From contig JAUNAE010000214.1 of NCBI GenBank assembly GCA_030527765.1, positions 1 to 6,621 on the forward strand: a DNA stretch of 6,621 bases, given 5' to 3'. Made by a program: the position numbers and the translations under genes. The notes below the pieces were generated by a model. It saw nothing but the letters and a program-made list of their open reading frames with translations. It was not told where the DNA came from and did not search any database. Below are positions 1-6,063 of this stretch, piece by piece. Origin of the DNA: Eubacteriales bacterium (GTDB lineage: Bacteria; Bacillota_A; Clostridia; Lachnospirales; Lachnospiraceae). Position 1 is the first letter of the stretch; the number at the start of each line of letters is the position of its first letter.

Positions 1-1
1 T

Positions 2-1198
2 TCGCTTTAATTCTTCTTCAGCATCGTCAAATCCTATGTGGGTGTATACGTTCATTGTAACCGAAATATCAGAATGTCCCATCAGGTATTGCAGTGTCTT
101 GGGATTCATACCTGCCTTGGCTTGATTCGAGCAATAGGTGTGTCTGCATACATGCGGTGTGATATTCGGCATCTGCACTCGGTAAATATCGTTGTATCTG
201 CCGACCATGTGGTTGAAGCGATGCTGCCAGTGCATGGCCACAAGGGGATTTCCATTCTCGTCATAGAAGAGGAATCCGCCGTAGCCATCAATGAGTTTCT
301 CATGCTTTGGTGGCTCCCTGTCCTCAATGATCGCCTGAAACATGTCTGCTACATCCTGCGTGATCGGAATCTTTCTCGTTCCGGCTTCTGTTTTCGTAGT
401 TTCAATGATGTAGCGCATGTCCGCTGTTCTCTGCAGCTGATGATCGATATTGACGATTCGGTTCTCCAGATCAATATCTTTTAAGGTCAGTCCGCAAAAT
501 TCTGAAATTCGCATTCCTGTGTGAAAAAGGATATAAACTACTTCGTAGTATTTGCAGTAGACCACATCGTCATGTACGAACTTCAGGAACTTTCTCATCT
601 GGTCTTTGGTAATAGCTTCTCGTGTGACGGAGTCATTGACCACCACACCGGCTAACTGAAATCCGAAAGGATTCTTCATCAGGATATCGTCATCAACTGC
701 CAACTGAAAGGCCGGTCTGAGTACGCCTCGAATGGTGTGAATGGAACTATAGCTCTTGCCATCCTCTTTCTGTAGCTTGATCAGGAACAGCTTTGCGTCC
801 GATGTCTTTACCGAACGAATCTTCATTTTTCCAAAGCTCTGCTTTTCCAGAATTCTCTGAACGGTAATGTATCCCTGTCTGGTACTTTGCCTTACACCTG
901 TCTTGGTCTGCAGGTATCGGTCTACCAATTCACACACGGTCATATTGCCATCTGGCATATTGGTGAGCACATTGATTTCTGTTTCAATCTGGCGTTCCAT
1001 TTCCCGGAGTGCCTGACATGGTTTCTTTCCCTTAGGAAGCTGATCAGTTGGTTCCAGTTTCCAACTGTATACGAAATGTGGCTTCCCATCGATGTAATAC
1101 TTGTACTGATACTTCCCATCCGCACGAATGCTTTCTCCCGGTCGAAGTACCCTGCGCTTGGGATCGCGCCTAGTTTTTCCTCTGCCTGCTTTCGCCAT
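2..1198 (-). CDS. int: Tn916-type tyrosine integrase (3' end cut by window edge)
   Basis: Site-specific tyrosine recombinase that would integrate and excise the element. The frame is open from the window edge to an ATG at 1198, giving 399 visible codons. By memory it closely follows Tn916 Int (about 405 residues), so only roughly ten C-terminal residues should be missing. Residues 12-48 match the Tn916 arm-type DNA-binding domain (for example FVYSWKL at 42-48). Residues about 85-175 are the SAM-like core-binding domain. The catalytic domain shows Arg230 (HTGMRISEF), Lys269 (TTKTEAG), His349 and Arg352 (PHVCRHT), His375 (YLMGH) and nucleophile Tyr385 (NVYTH), so all catalytic residues are intact. 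The start has AGGAGG at 1208-1213, nine bases upstream and inside the preceding gene, which it overlaps by 29 bases, suggesting translational coupling. Being at the left edge, it probably adjoins the attachment site just outside the window. Confidence 0.95.
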   Translation of the reverse strand, partial: MAKAGRGKTRRDPKRRVLRPGESIRADGKYQYKYYIDGKPHFVYSWKLEPTDQLPKGKKPCQALREMERQIETEINVLTNMPDGNMTVCELVDRYLQTKTGVRQSTRQGYITVQRILEKQSFGKMKIRSVKTSDAKLFLIKLQKEDGKSYSSIHTIRGVLRPAFQLAVDDDILMKNPFGFQLAGVVVNDSVTREAITKDQMRKFLKFVHDDVVYCKYYEVVYILFHTGMRISEFCGLTLKDIDLENRIVNIDHQLQRTADMRYIIETTKTEAGTRKIPITQDVADMFQAIIEDREPPKHEKLIDGYGGFLFYDENGNPLVAMHWQHRFNHMVGRYNDIYRVQMPNITPHVCRHTYCSNQAKAGMNPKTLQYLMGHSDISVTMNVYTHIGFDDAEEELKR

Positions 1199-1409
1199 TT
1201 GCAAGTTCCTCCTTTATCTCTGGATTCAGCATCAGATACTTCTCGAATGCCACACGAAGTATCAGCTTGCGTTCCTTATAGTAAGCTAGAAAGTCTCCGC
1301 CATCCGTCTCGCTCAGGAATTTGTAGAACTTCCGATTGCTAAGGTTAAAGAGTTTTATTGTTTCCGAAGGATTCAGAATGTCCTTCTCGGCTAATGTTGG
1401 CTTTGCCAT
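1170..1409 (-). CDS. Small excisionase-like helix-turn-helix protein
   Basis: A 79-residue basic protein between xis and int. Residues about 11-32 (LNPSETIKLFNLSNRKFYKF) look like a winged-helix/MerR-type recognition helix pair, and about 38-60 (AYYKERKLILRVAFEKYL) like the wing and closing helix of excisionase-family proteins. Sequence similarity to the neighbouring Xis is low but the architecture is the same. It likely binds DNA near int or att as a second recombination directionality factor, or regulates int; this is inference. The ATG at 1409 follows a modest AAAGGAA site. Its 3' end overlaps int and carries the int ribosome binding site. A long inverted repeat lies directly upstream of its ribosome binding site. 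Confidence 0.8.
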   Translation of the reverse strand: MAKPTLAEKDILNPSETIKLFNLSNRKFYKFLSETDGGDFLAYYKERKLILRVAFEKYLMLNPEIKEELANGESRQRKN

Positions 1410-1425
1410 AAAATCACATTCCTTT

Positions 1426-1512
1426 CTGCCTAAAAGTAGCTGTTTTTCAAGGGTCTATGAGTGTCATCGTATATTCCCTCTAAACACCGGAGATAGCAAC
1501 TACTTTCGGCAG
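1426..1512. repeat. Long imperfect inverted repeat between xis and the second excisionase-like gene
   Basis: CTGCCTAAAAGTAGCTG at 1426-1442 is the near-perfect inverse of CAACTACTTTCGGCAG at 1497-1512. About 14 base pairs form, in blocks of 5, 7 and 2, around a 54-base interior. A second inverted pair, CGGAGATA (1488-1495) and TATCTCCG (1527-1534), runs into the end of xis and would compete with the first. There is no T-run after the stem on the minus strand, so it is not a standard intrinsic terminator. It may be an RNA control element for the downstream recombination genes or an Int/Xis DNA site. Confidence 0.6.
1447..1467 (-). CDS. Possible six-residue leader peptide inside the inverted-repeat loop
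   Basis: A mini-ORF (ATG to TGA, peptide MTLIDP) is preceded by GAGGG at 1476-1480 with eight bases spacing. It lies wholly inside the loop of the 1426-1512 inverted repeat, the usual arrangement for a translated leader that switches RNA folding. Six codons can occur by chance, so this is weak evidence. Confidence 0.2.
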   Translation of the reverse strand: MTLIDP

Positions 1513-1523
1513 ATAAAAGGAAC

Positions 1524-1742
1524 TTATATCTCCGAAGAATTCATGATAAATTCCTCGAATTTTGGTCGTATGATCAAATATCGGTTACCGCTGTACACAG
1601 AGAATACGCCAAGGTTATCCTCTGCCATTCTGCGCAGTTTCTTCTGACCGATATTGTAATAATGTGCAGCTTCCTTAATGGTCAGCATGAACTTTTCTCC
1701 AACCGGAACCGCACGTGTGTCCGTATTTTCAACAAGCTGCAT
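1524..1742 (-). CDS. xis: Tn916-type excisionase
   Basis: A 72-residue recombination directionality factor that should bind near the element ends and bias Int toward excision. Residues about 19-42 (MLTIKEAAHYYNIGQKKLRR) closely match, from memory, Tn916 Xis (LTIEEASKYFRIGENKLRR), the winged-helix recognition region. Residues about 48-66 carry the wing and last helix (SGNRYLIIRPKFEEFI; compare NGNRIQIKRKQFEKII). Length is close to the 67 residues of Tn916 Xis. The ATG at 1742 is preferred over an in-frame upstream ATG at 1793 because AAAGGAGGTGAGGAT sits directly upstream of it, and the upstream start would translate through a hairpin and this ribosome binding site. It lies 57 bases after the capsid gene on the same strand. 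Confidence 0.92.
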   Translation of the reverse strand: MQLVENTDTRAVPVGEKFMLTIKEAAHYYNIGQKKLRRMAEDNLGVFSVYSGNRYLIIRPKFEEFIMNSSEI

Positions 1743-1757
1743 ATCCTCACCTCCTTT

Positions 1758-1783
1758 GCCAAGCCAGATTGCTCCGGCTTGGC
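1758..1783. repeat. Perfect 8-bp hairpin between capsid gene and xis
   Basis: GCCAAGCC (1758-1765) and GGCTTGGC (1776-1783) form a perfect 8-bp stem with a 10-base loop. On the minus-strand mRNA it sits after the capsid stop and directly before the xis ribosome binding site. No U-run follows in that direction, so it is more likely an mRNA-stability, processing or partial attenuation element separating capsid from xis expression than a terminator. Confidence 0.55.
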
Positions 1784-1799
1784 AGATTTTCAATTGTGG

Positions 1800-2717
1800 T
1801 TATTCCAGTTCCAGCACCTTGATTGCCTCCGGACGGATGAGCTTCGCATCCAGATACTCGTGTGCCAGATAGCCTACCTGATGGTTTCTGATATAAAGCT
1901 CCACGATAGCACGTACACTGATCGGCATACGATTGACGATCCAGTAATAGGAAAAGTCACCGAATGCGATAACCTTGCCTGCAGATGGCATGGCATTGCA
2001 GATCTGTACCGGTCTGCCCATGATGGTATCGCTGTTGTGGTTCCAGAGATGATTTCCATCCTTATCCTTCAAAGTGCGAAGAACCTTGGCAGTCTCATCA
2101 TTCATGAGCCATGTTCCCTTTGTGCGGTATTCAGGCTTCGCAGAGAAGTAGAGCGCAATCACATCGTCAAAGGTGAGTGCCTTTGCAGTAACTCCTACTT
2201 CTGCACCATTGGTTTCATGCAGAATACCAGTAGGCATTTCCACACCGGATCCGTTGACAAAAGCAGCTTCCTCTGCTTTGCCGAAGCGTCTGGCAAAGTG
2301 CTTAACCAGATAATTCTCCATATCGAATTTCACGTCCTGCATGAAATCCATGTCCATTCTGGTGATAATGGCTAACTTATGGCAGCTCATTTTCTTCTTA
2401 TCAAACTGACCTACTGCATCCTTGATGAACTGCTGTGCGTTACGAGGTGCCCATTCTGCCGGTTCATCACTATCGGACACCCAGATATCTAGATCGGAAT
2501 CCTTGGATTTGACGTTTGTTGCAATCTGACGGAAGATGCATTCCTCCTTAAGCGCATCTATATACTTGCGATTACTGTCATAAGGGAGCACATAGGTGTC
2601 ACTGCTGACAGCCCCCTGATTCATGGTTTCGTAAGGAGCAGTCAGTCCTTTCATCATCGTGTTCCAGAAGTCATTTCTGTAAGTTTCAGATTCAATTGTA
2701 AAATTATCGTATCTCAT
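1800..2717 (-). CDS. HK97-fold phage major capsid protein lacking the N-terminal delta domain
   Basis: A 305-residue shell-forming protein of the HK97 gp5 superfamily. The N-arm includes residues about 35-48 (GAVSSDTYVLPYDS). The E-loop region contains DEPAEWAPRN. The P-domain spine helix reads DMENYLVKHFARRFGKAEEA and is followed by the family hallmark FVNGSG...PTGIL. The A-domain shows WLMNDETAKVLRTLKDKDG, MGRPVQICNAMP, KVIAFGDFSYYWIV and the closing RPEAIKVLEL. Typical HK97-type precursors are about 385-420 residues with a roughly 100-residue scaffolding delta domain removed by a prohead protease. This protein starts about 30 residues before the mature N-terminus equivalent, so delta is absent. 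The ATG at 2717 has AAAGGAGA upstream, and the previous gene stops three bases before it, indicating coupling. No protease, portal or terminase lies beside it. Confidence 0.93.
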   Translation of the reverse strand: MRYDNFTIESETYRNDFWNTMMKGLTAPYETMNQGAVSSDTYVLPYDSNRKYIDALKEECIFRQIATNVKSKDSDLDIWVSDSDEPAEWAPRNAQQFIKDAVGQFDKKKMSCHKLAIITRMDMDFMQDVKFDMENYLVKHFARRFGKAEEAAFVNGSGVEMPTGILHETNGAEVGVTAKALTFDDVIALYFSAKPEYRTKGTWLMNDETAKVLRTLKDKDGNHLWNHNSDTIMGRPVQICNAMPSAGKVIAFGDFSYYWIVNRMPISVRAIVELYIRNHQVGYLAHEYLDAKLIRPEAIKVLELE

Positions 2718-2720
2718 AAG

Positions 2721-3011
2721 TTAAATCTCCTTTGTATTGGTGTTCTCGTATTTCTTCTTCAGGCTATCTGCATATCTGCGGTTAATGTGGCCACATTCAA
2801 TAAGGATGTCCATCATTCGGTCAAAGGACTGGAATGAGTATTTCTCTCCCTGATACCACACGAAGAAAATATCGTCCTCCTCCGGATACAGTGGTGCCAA
2901 GATGATTACTGCGTCATCCTTGTTCTGCGGAATCATATCCAAGATGTAAAACGTCTGGAAATCAATCCACGAATTGCGTAAATAATGTGTTACTTTCTTA
3001 TCGATATTCAT
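2721..3011 (-). CDS. Unknown 96-residue protein, co-translated with the capsid protein
   Basis: I do not recognise this family. It is soluble, without a signal peptide or membrane segment: an N-terminal helix with NIDKKVTHYLRNSW, a hydrophobic strand (AVIILAPLYP, about 34-43), an acidic patch (EEDD) followed by IFFVWYQGEKYSF, then a probable helix (FDRMMDILIECG) and a Lys-rich C-terminus. The ATG at 3011 has GGGAGGA upstream. Its stop is three bases before the capsid ATG, so it is made with the capsid protein and could be a scaffold-like, size-determining or head-completion partner. That role rests only on position. Confidence 0.75.
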   Translation of the reverse strand: MNIDKKVTHYLRNSWIDFQTFYILDMIPQNKDDAVIILAPLYPEEDDIFFVWYQGEKYSFQSFDRMMDILIECGHINRRYADSLKKKYENTNTKEI

Positions 3012-3134
3012 GTGTAATTCCTCCCTATTGTTTGATTGGGTATATTACCCGTTTGAAATTGCCGTTTTTCTGCGCGAGACCCCCCGCCCGTTCCTGGAGG
3101 GAAAGGACGTAGAGATTCGCACTGCCCCTCCGGG
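3012..3134. other. GC-rich noncoding gap with a candidate cos (packaging) site
   Basis: This 123-base gap carries a GC-rich block unlike its surroundings. On the minus strand, 3089-3072 reads GGGCGGGGGGTCTCGCGC, recalling the lambda cohesive-end region (GGGCGGCGACCTCGCG) in both the GGGCGG start and the CTCGCG end. It is flanked by an inverted repeat, CCTGGAGGG (3093-3101) with CCCTCCGGG (3126-3134), nine pairs with one wobble, and by GGGTATATTACCC (3038-3050, 5-bp arms). The position directly before the capsid genes suits a cos site. The frame that crosses this gap on the minus strand lacks its own ribosome binding site and looks non-coding. A cos identity is a hypothesis. Confidence 0.4.
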
Positions 3135-3446
3135 CTAGAAAATGATGTTGTTTGCATTGCGGAAATTGGAGAGCTTCTTTCCATATTTCCTATCATCGTC
3201 TTTTGTCCATTCATGCAGATTGTTATCGATGATGAACTCCTCTAATCCTCTGTGCGTCAGGAATGTTGCATCGAAGAGATGCCCCACCACACTCCAACGA
3301 GCCGGATCTGCTTCCCTGCTGCACATGACGATAAACTCTCTGCCATTACTGCCTGCCAGCACATCCACAGGCTGATACCTGCTTCTGCGCTCCTGCTCCT
3401 GAACAAAGCGTTCAAAAGAAGATGTATCGAATCGATCTTTTCTCAT
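3135..3446 (-). CDS. Unknown 103-residue protein upstream of the cos-like gap
   Basis: I do not recognise this family. It has a charged, helical N-terminus (FERFVQEQERRSRYQ), a strand-like segment (REFIVMCS, about 37-44), a central hydrophobic stretch (WSVVGHLFDATFLTHRGLEEFI, about 51-72) and a basic C-terminal tail ending NNIIF. No membrane segment, signal peptide or metal motif is visible. The ATG at 3446 is preceded by AGGAGG with five bases spacing. The start overlaps (ATGA) the stop of a possible upstream microprotein. Being the only real gene between the primase and the cos-like gap, a replication or packaging accessory role is possible but not shown. Confidence 0.75.
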   Translation of the reverse strand: MRKDRFDTSSFERFVQEQERRSRYQPVDVLAGSNGREFIVMCSREADPARWSVVGHLFDATFLTHRGLEEFIIDNNLHEWTKDDDRKYGKKLSNFRNANNIIF

Positions 3447-3601
3447 GGGTTCCTCCTTTCCTGACCGAAGTCATATTTGCTGACTGCTGGGCTATCTAGC
3501 ACATAGGCACCACCTCCTTCACAGTGGGGGCAATGTGGCAGATGAAAATATAATTTCTCTATAGAGAGTAAAATTTTGAATTGACCATATTTACTTGCCA
3601 C
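3443..3601 (-). CDS. Possible 52-residue CxxC microprotein between primase and the 103-residue gene
   Basis: An open frame from GTG at 3601 to TGA at 3443, overlapping the next ATG as ATGA. It contains HLPHCPHCEGGGAYVLDS, a single CxxC knuckle of the CPxCxGxG kind, then YDFGQERRNP, where the last codons encode the next gene's AGGAGG site. TAAGGA at the primase stop could serve as ribosome binding site. Against it: the 5' half lies in an AT-rich, origin-like segment, the start is GTG, and only one Cys pair is present. A shorter GTG start at 3502, behind AAGGAGGTG, would give only 19 residues; the ATG best spaced from that site encodes just Met-Cys-stop. Confidence 0.35.
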   Translation of the reverse strand: MASKYGQFKILLSIEKLYFHLPHCPHCEGGGAYVLDSPAVSKYDFGQERRNP

Positions 3602-3610
3602 AATGCCCCA
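3525..3610. other. Candidate replication origin: AT-rich segment flanked by inverted iteron-like repeats
   Basis: GGGGCAATGTGGCA (3527-3540) and its inverse TGCCACAATGCCCC (3596-3609) differ at one position and flank a 55-base, strongly AT-rich spacer. In the spacer is a perfect 12-bp palindrome, TCTCTATAGAGA (3556-3567). The core TGCCAC recurs at 3669-3674 and 3703-3708 in the end of the primase gene, four copies in about 170 bases counting both strands. Staphylococcal pathogenicity islands are known to have origins made of repeats flanking an AT-rich region next to the replication gene; the layout here is the same. Function is inferred. Confidence 0.45.
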
Positions 3611-3615
3611 AGTCC

Positions 3616-5928
3616 TTATTCCAAGAAATCAGATCGCAGTCGGTAACCGGTGATCATTGTGGTTTTGTTGCCACCGGTCTGTGGTCGCTTACGTACCACT
3701 GGTGCCACTGACTCTAGACTCTGCTTAAAGTTCCTCATGCTCTCGGCATAATGGCCATTCTCCAGACACCACTCCTTGTAACGGTAATAGATGGAGGAAG
3801 TCCTTTCCTCGTAATCCCCACTCTCCATGCAGTCTTCCATGAAGAGAACCATCTTGTCGCTATCATGCTGATACTGGAAGGTGGCATCTTTTACCGAAGG
3901 CGGAAGTCCCAATCCTTCTTTTTTCAGAAGCTCGTATCCTTCCAAGAGCCAGTTGAGAATGGCACTCTGCACTTCCGGTTTCGAAAACTCTCTTTTCAGG
4001 GTCTTATCCTGTTCCGACTCATCGAAGTGTCTCTCAAAGGGAATGATGATGACTCGGCCACTGGTGAAGATGGTCATATCGTTGACTGCCGGCAGATAGT
4101 TGGTATTGATATAGAGCTTGAACAGCGGTTGAAAATCAAAGCTGTTCTCATGCAGGAAACGAGCATTGATGGTGTCGTTACCGGTCATGCTCTTAACCTG
4201 CGCAGCATTCAAAACCAGTCCCTTACCGGGCTCGGAGATATTGACAAATCTCACTCCTGCCAGTCTTGCGATGTCCTCACTGGGTTGAGAGCTGTTCACG
4301 CTGTTCTTCTGCGCGATGGTTTCCGGACGAGCGGTACAGCCATAGGAGCCCAGCACCTTCAGAACGCTTTCACAGAGAGTTCCCTTGCCATTACGAGTGC
4401 TTGCTCCGTAGAGGATGGTCATGCACTCATGACGGGTATCCCCGGTGAGGCCGTATCCGAAGATCTTCTGCAGGAACTTCGCCTTTTCCATATCACCGGA
4501 CATGATCTCAACGATGAAGTCATCCCATCTGGCACTGTGCGCCTTCGGATCATAGGTAACCGCTGAGATCTTCGTCAGCTTGTCCGTACTGTTATGATCG
4601 GTGCAGCTGTGGTCATTCAGATGAAGGGTGCCATTCTTGCAGTTGAAAACATAAGGATCCGCATCAAACTCTGAAGCAGAAATGGGATGATAAACCTGTG
4701 CATCTTTCAGGATGTTGACTCGGCATCCGTGGGACTGCCATCTCTTGGCGTAGTCCATATAGCTTTTTCGTTTATGTTCATCCGTGATTTTCAACGCATA
4801 CACATGAAGCAGATTCGCTAACTCCATGCAGAGTTTCATGGCTTTCAATGTGCCCAAGTCCTGCTGCCAGATTCCTTCCTCATAGAAGAACCATGCCTTT
4901 CGCTCCGGGACATATCGCAGTCTTTCCTGATAGAAGTCTGCAAAGAGCATTCCTGCACCAATGTCCGTCCAGGGATATTTCATAACGTCCTCCGGATTCA
5001 TGACCACGAGTCGTTCCAATTCATCGTTGAAGTCCTCACTGGCAGGAGCCGGAATGATCGGTGTGTAAAACTTGGTCATACCGGCCAGCGCAGCATCGAT
5101 GGTCATTTCTCCGTAGGTTTTGTTGCCATGAACCTCGTTCCACTTATCACGGGCAAGTGCCGACTGTCTGTACAGTCTGTCTACCTGCTCTCGATCACCA
5201 CTGCAGTAAAATGCAAGGATGGATATGAGTCCAAGATCCGCTTCGCTGTTGGAGGGATAATCGGAAATATCTCCGTTCCAGAGCTTTCGGAACTTCTCGC
5301 CCTGCTTGGATGTCATCGCCTTGGAGAGAACACCTTCATCTGAGAGATAGCTTTGATGCGTTTCCTGCTCTGACTCCTGCTTCTTCGGTGTCTTACGTTT
5401 CATGTACTTATCGAGAAGCCACTGAAGTTCTTTCATGTCTTCTTCGATTTCACCCTCAAGAAATGCATTGCCTGTGATTGTGACGAAACGATTGGTTGCT
5501 CCGGATACGTAGACCTCCACATCACCTTTCTTGATGTAATAGGTGTCCTTGTCGTAGGTATAGCCATCTGCAACAAACAGGATAATTCGAAGTCCGGTAC
5601 CGCTTGGGCTGTATTCGATGTAGGTATTCCTGAAATGGGAGACGATGTCTGCTGCCCAGACCTTCATCTTTTTACCTTCTCTACAGTGATCAAGGTCGAT
5701 TGCGATTATCTTTCCATCCACCCGGATTCCCACACCGTCATAATCCTTCACGACCTTCATCGCAGAATCAAAGTCTGCAAACGTGTCCGGATTTTTGACC
5801 GAAGCGCGACTGCCGGTCTTTGGATTGTATGGAACCTTCGTGCGACCTTTCTTTCGCTCTTCGAATTTCCAGTTGCACCAACTCCCATGCTCTTTGAGAT
5901 AGGTTGGTATGTTTTCTGGTTTCACCAT
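3616..5928 (-). CDS. P4-type primase-helicase (AEP primase-polymerase plus D5_N and SF3 helicase)
   Basis: A 770-residue autonomous replication protein that would recognise the element origin, unwind it and prime DNA synthesis. Residues about 60-180 form an archaeo-eukaryotic primase/NrS-1-type core: metal-binding Asp78 and Asp80 (IIAIDLDHC), SPSGTG (107-112) and NRFVTITG (146-153). Residues about 225-285 resemble the NrS-1 helix-bundle domain ([19 protein letters not shown]). A D5_N-like region precedes the superfamily 3 helicase, which has Walker [11 protein letters not shown] (508-517), Walker B-like FVNISEP (561-567), motif C KLYINTN (604-610) and a conserved Arg in [13 protein letters not shown]. 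The C-terminus ([12 protein letters not shown]...MRNFKQSLE) looks like a winged helix. The ATG at 5928 is chosen because AAGGAGG lies eight bases upstream; an in-frame GTG at 5958 has no such site. All key motifs appear intact. Confidence 0.95.
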   Translation of the reverse strand: MVKPENIPTYLKEHGSWCNWKFEERKKGRTKVPYNPKTGSRASVKNPDTFADFDSAMKVVKDYDGVGIRVDGKIIAIDLDHCREGKKMKVWAADIVSHFRNTYIEYSPSGTGLRIILFVADGYTYDKDTYYIKKGDVEVYVSGATNRFVTITGNAFLEGEIEEDMKELQWLLDKYMKRKTPKKQESEQETHQSYLSDEGVLSKAMTSKQGEKFRKLWNGDISDYPSNSEADLGLISILAFYCSGDREQVDRLYRQSALARDKWNEVHGNKTYGEMTIDAALAGMTKFYTPIIPAPASEDFNDELERLVVMNPEDVMKYPWTDIGAGMLFADFYQERLRYVPERKAWFFYEEGIWQQDLGTLKAMKLCMELANLLHVYALKITDEHKRKSYMDYAKRWQSHGCRVNILKDAQVYHPISASEFDADPYVFNCKNGTLHLNDHSCTDHNSTDKLTKISAVTYDPKAHSARWDDFIVEIMSGDMEKAKFLQKIFGYGLTGDTRHECMTILYGASTRNGKGTLCESVLKVLGSYGCTARPETIAQKNSVNSSQPSEDIARLAGVRFVNISEPGKGLVLNAAQVKSMTGNDTINARFLHENSFDFQPLFKLYINTNYLPAVNDMTIFTSGRVIIIPFERHFDESEQDKTLKREFSKPEVQSAILNWLLEGYELLKKEGLGLPPSVKDATFQYQHDSDKMVLFMEDCMESGDYEERTSSIYYRYKEWCLENGHYAESMRNFKQSLESVAPVVRKRPQTGGNKTTMITGYRLRSDFLE

Positions 5929-5944
5929 GTTGATGTCCTCCTTC

Positions 5945-6025
5945 TTACTTGTCTTCACTACCTAATGGAAACGAGCGACCTCTTTTGGCGGATATTTTGA
6001 AAAATATTTTTTGCTTGTTTTCCAA
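5945..6025 (-). CDS. Possible 26-residue leader peptide B (duplicate of peptide A)
   Basis: A minus-strand frame from TTG at 6025 to TAA at 5945, ending just before the primase ribosome binding site. It contains [16 protein letters not shown]. Peptide A in the upstream repeat contains VSAKANISFPLSS at exactly the same distance (11 codons) from its start, so the two repeat copies keep the same frame and the SAK-x3-SFPL-x-S core. No good ribosome binding site is visible. The open frame continues upstream to a stop near 6071, so the real start could be earlier. It could instead be a decayed duplicate. Confidence 0.3.
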   Translation of the reverse strand: MENKQKIFFKISAKRGRSFPLGSEDK

Positions 6026-6063
6026 TGGAGCGGGTATCGGAGCTCCGCCACTTCTAATGGCAT
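5962..6063 (-). CDS. Possible 33-residue small ORF C in primase leader
   Basis: ATG at 6063 to TAG at 5962, beginning [14 protein letters not shown] and ending PPKEVARFH. An AAGGAGG site lies only two bases upstream of the ATG, which is short for initiation but is the strongest ribosome-binding sequence in the leader. It overlaps peptide A by ten bases and peptide B in another frame. It runs through repeat copy 1 in a different frame from the one conserved between copies, so it is less supported than A and B as a conserved product. It may act as a coupling leader ORF. Confidence 0.25.
   Translation of the reverse strand: MPLEVAELRYPLHWKTSKKYFSKYPPKEVARFH
5964..6012. repeat. Leader direct repeat, copy 1
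   Basis: On the plus strand: AATGGAAACGAG (5964-5975), nine variable bases, TTGGCGGA (5985-5992), then an AT-only hairpin (ATATTTT at 5992-5998 with AAAATAT at 6001-6007) and a T5 run. The same order and spacing recur in copy 2, 118 bases to the right. Such units upstream of a primase gene could be regulator operators, initiator iterons or duplicated leader-peptide genes. Confidence 0.65.
6038..6047. repeat. Palindrome CGGAGCTCCG between the leader repeats
   Basis: A perfect 10-bp palindrome. With the next bases it gives an inverted copy of the GGCGGA core (TCCGCC at 6044-6049) and lies near another CAATGGA core (6024-6029), so it appears to belong to the same motif family as the two long direct repeats. 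It may be a protein-binding site. Confidence 0.4.

Noticed and set aside
1743..1793. N-terminal extension of Xis from the ATG at 1793
   Set aside because: It would place coding sequence across a hairpin and the strong AAAGGAGG site serving the ATG at 1742; the shorter form matches Tn916 Xis length.
1662..2375. Plus-strand 237-codon open frame opposite capsid and xis
   Set aside because: It is antisense to the well-supported capsid gene and has no family features.
3008..3214. Minus-strand 68-codon frame spanning the GC-rich gap
   Set aside because: It overlaps the end of the 103-residue gene out of frame, lacks a ribosome binding site and is low-complexity (Gly/Pro/Ser rich) where it crosses the cos-like block.
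3751..4566. Long plus-strand open frame (271 codons) opposite the primase
   Set aside because: It lies antisense to a primase with intact motifs throughout, has no ribosome binding site and no recognisable domain; it is a mirror frame.
5929..5958. Ten-residue upstream extension of the primase from GTG
   Set aside because: The extension encodes the AAGGAGG site used by the ATG at 5928 and has no ribosome binding site of its own.
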